Positions 62,455 to 64,000 of a stretch of 64,000 nt of DNA are shown here, piece by piece. Position 1 is the first letter of the stretch. Every line of letters starts with the position of its first letter. The notes under the pieces are model-generated. The model saw only the letters and a list, made by a program, of their open reading frames with translations, was not told the origin of the DNA and searched no databases. The position numbers and the translations under genes were made by a program. The stretch spans positions 1 through 64,000 of the forward strand of contig QFQM01000001.1 of the NCBI GenBank assembly GCA_003243255.1. Reading direction: 5' to 3'. The DNA is from Flavobacterium psychrophilum (lineage in GTDB: Bacteria > Bacteroidota > Bacteroidia > Flavobacteriales > Flavobacteriaceae).

Positions 62455-63225
62455 TTAATCTCTGCTTGATAGTTTAGCGAATAGCCTTAAGAATTCAACA
62501 TATAGCCATACAAGTGTAACCATTAGGCCCATAGCCCCAAACCACTCCATGTATTTAGGAAGGCGTTGTTGCGCACTTTTCTCAATCATATCAAAATCAA
62601 GGAAAAGATTAAGTGCCGCGATAATAACCACGAATACACTGATACCGATGCTCATTAATGAAGTATTCTGGATAGAATCTACCGGAATAAAACCAAAGAA
62701 ACTCATTATCCATGTAATCAGATAATAAGTTGCAATTGCAAAAGTAGCAGCGATCACAACCGATCTGAATTGTTCAGTAACTTTTACAACTTTAAATTTA
62801 TATAAACCAAAACACACTACAAATGTTACAAATGTAGCACTCACTGCCTGTATAGCGACTCCGGGATAACGCATATTGATGATAAGAGTAAAACCTCCTA
62901 TAAATAAACCTTCGAACAAGGCATAGGCCGGGGCCAGGTATCGGGATGTTGCAGGTTTAAAGCTGGCTACAAGTACAGATATAAAACCAAGAATAGCACC
63001 TACAATAGCAAGTGGTAGTGGGTTAGAACCGTTTACCGCCATATACCATACGGTAAAAGCACCCGTAAGTAGTAACAGTAAAAGGATAAAACTCTTGTTT
63101 ACCGCACCGTTTACGGTCATGGTGTTATTGTAACCAATAAGTACATTACCTTCAGCATCATAAATAGTATCTGCTTTTGCAAATGACTTATTACTTAAAA
63201 AAGGATTTTTCGATTTGAATTCCAT
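62455..63225 (-). CDS. Bax inhibitor-1/YccA family membrane protein
   Basis: 256 residues with seven predicted membrane helices. The family signatures are present: VNKSFILLLLLLTGAFTVWY near the first helix and IAALNLFLDFDMIEKSAQQR near the C-terminal half, followed by a Met-Val rich helix and a conserved EFLRLFAKLSSRD end. The family comprises calcium-leak channels and regulators of membrane stress; the function in this organism is not known. Inner-membrane localisation follows from the helices. Confidence 0.9.
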   Translation of the reverse strand: MEFKSKNPFLSNKSFAKADTIYDAEGNVLIGYNNTMTVNGAVNKSFILLLLLLTGAFTVWYMAVNGSNPLPLAIVGAILGFISVLVASFKPATSRYLAPAYALFEGLFIGGFTLIINMRYPGVAIQAVSATFVTFVVCFGLYKFKVVKVTEQFRSVVIAATFAIATYYLITWIMSFFGFIPVDSIQNTSLMSIGISVFVVIIAALNLFLDFDMIEKSAQQRLPKYMEWFGAMGLMVTLVWLYVEFLRLFAKLSSRD

Positions 63226-63353
63226 TGTGTTTTTTGTTTAGTAGTCCAAATATATAAAAAATATTGTTGTCGGTTGTTGGTTGTTGGTTGTTGGTTGCTG
63301 GCAAGCATCAATCATAATCTGTGCCAGAAAGCTATCCGACAACCAGCAACCAT
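63226..63353. repeat. Word-type inverted repeat between Bax1-like and DinB-like genes
   Basis: TTGTCGGTTGTTGGTTGTTG (63267-63286) and its continuation pair partially with CCGACAACCAGCAACC (63337-63352). Same word family as at 18000, 28250 and 55508. The constant word GAGTGAAGCT is absent here. Confidence 0.65.
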
Positions 63354-63809
63354 TTACACCAGCTTTTTCAGCCTGAGCACCATACCAAGATGAATGCCCT
63401 CGTGGTAGTTATTAAAAGCTATAGCATCTTCAGTAGTATCAAGGCCAAAGCCAAGTTCGCTCTTACGGGCATTATAAGTAGTGAAAATACCATTGCGATA
63501 ATCTTCCTCCGTTTTTTGTATGGTAGAGAACAACAGGCTTTTCATTTCGTCAACCTCAGCCTGGGTTACATCACGTTCCGGTTTGGTACCACGCATGTAC
63601 ATCGCTACAAGTTCGTCGCTAAGTGTAGTAGACAGGCCCGAGCCTTTATATACCAATATCTGCTGCGAAACCATAATATGCCCTATGTGCCACATCAGGT
63701 TATTGCTCCATCCCTCGGGAATTTTATTAAGCTGATCAAGGGTATAGTCATCCAGCAATCGTGCGTAGATTTCCCTGCTGGTACGGGTAATTTTGAATTC
63801 GGTTTCCAT
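63354..63809 (-). CDS. DinB-like metal-binding protein
   Basis: 151 residues, four-helix-bundle type. Metal-binding candidates are His44 in MWHIGHIMVSQQ and His136/His140 in NNYHEGIHLGMVL, the layout of DinB/YfiT-like proteins. Such proteins often act as thiol S-transferases or have unknown roles. The cytoplasmic location is likely since there is no signal. It is preceded on the minus strand by copy 3 of the ~175-base repeat. Confidence 0.85.
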   Translation of the reverse strand: METEFKITRTSREIYARLLDDYTLDQLNKIPEGWSNNLMWHIGHIMVSQQILVYKGSGLSTTLSDELVAMYMRGTKPERDVTQAEVDEMKSLLFSTIQKTEEDYRNGIFTTYNARKSELGFGLDTTEDAIAFNNYHEGIHLGMVLRLKKLV

Positions 63810-63850
63810 TATAGTTTGTTGTTTTATTGAGGTACGAATTTATGGAATTC

Positions 63851-64000
63851 ATTCTTTTGTCTTGCCACAAAAGAATCAAAAAGGCACGGCTGAACTCCTT
63901 TGGCTACAAATCGAAGTTTTCGGCTAAACCATTCGAACTCGCTACGCTCAAACAGCGAATGCTTCTTAACGCCTCAAACCCCGATTTGCTTCACACCACG
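63851..64000 (-). repeat. ~175-base dispersed repeat with terminal covarying hairpin, copy 3 (cut by window end)
   Basis: On the minus strand it reads GTGGTGTGAAGCAAATCGGG ... GCCAAAGGAGTTCAGCCGTG ... and ends in the hairpin ATTCTTTTGT-GGCAAG-ACAAAAGAAT (63851-63876). Same order as copies 1 and 2. The rest lies outside the window. Confidence 0.8.

Noticed and set aside
63321..63830. Plus-strand ORF covering the DinB-like gene
   Set aside because: It is the antisense shadow of the DinB-like gene, whose minus-strand reading has clear family residues.

Overview
The window is chromosomal DNA from a member of the Bacteroidota, most likely a Flavobacterium-like member of the Flavobacteriaceae. Four things support this: a secreted delta-60-repeat protein with a type IX secretion C-terminal domain, a PorZ homologue next to recO, the gene pair ileS-dksA-like close to lspA, and promoters of the TAnnTTTG (-7) / TTG (-33) type. 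No rRNA, tRNA or CRISPR array was recognised.

Layout. Positions 1-16,440 hold host genes: a partial PAS sensor kinase and its response regulator, secreted proteins, ileS, a DksA-like protein, lspA, fthC, a DUF559 endonuclease and a DsbA/FrnE-type oxidoreductase. Positions 16,885-52,379 hold a prophage-derived region. It contains a cleavable-type repressor, an early block with two OB-fold-like proteins and a replication-type protein, small and large terminase, tail genes, a tape measure protein, a ClpP-type protease, a probable major capsid protein, a portal, a tail fibre, holin, endolysin and a small lysis lipoprotein. No integrase or transposase was seen. All phage-type genes are on the plus strand, and the host-type cargo genes between them (lipoproteins, a nucleosidase, a transglutaminase-like protein) are all on the minus strand. 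The region also carries two AT-rich accessory cassettes: a PanA(DUF4065)-type antitoxin with an overlapping candidate toxin (24,229-25,306), and a three-gene set of STAS/HATPase protein, DUF4325 protein and PIN nuclease (41,125-42,955). Positions 52,397-64,000 return to host genes: recO, porZ, a frameshifted lipoprotein gene, two DUF6705 paralogues, gdhA, a cystathionine gamma-synthase, a DUF3298-type lipoprotein, a Bax inhibitor-1 family membrane protein and a DinB-like protein.

Signs of decay in the prophage: the tape measure gene is split by a one-base frameshift in an A run, and the lysis lipoprotein has an in-frame amber codon. Either could also be a sequencing error.

The intergenic DNA is full of short dispersed elements. 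Many are long hairpins whose arms differ between sites but whose loop or junction carries the ten-base word GAGTGAAGCT / AGCTTCACTC (eleven exact copies found, all between genes). Other elements include a ~175-base repeat ending in a hairpin whose outermost pair covaries across three copies, a 20-base palindrome with a matching empty site, and a palindromic repeat whose loop is replaced at one site by a DUF559 endonuclease gene. These repeats, the PIN cassette and the PanA pair are the most interesting parts of the window.
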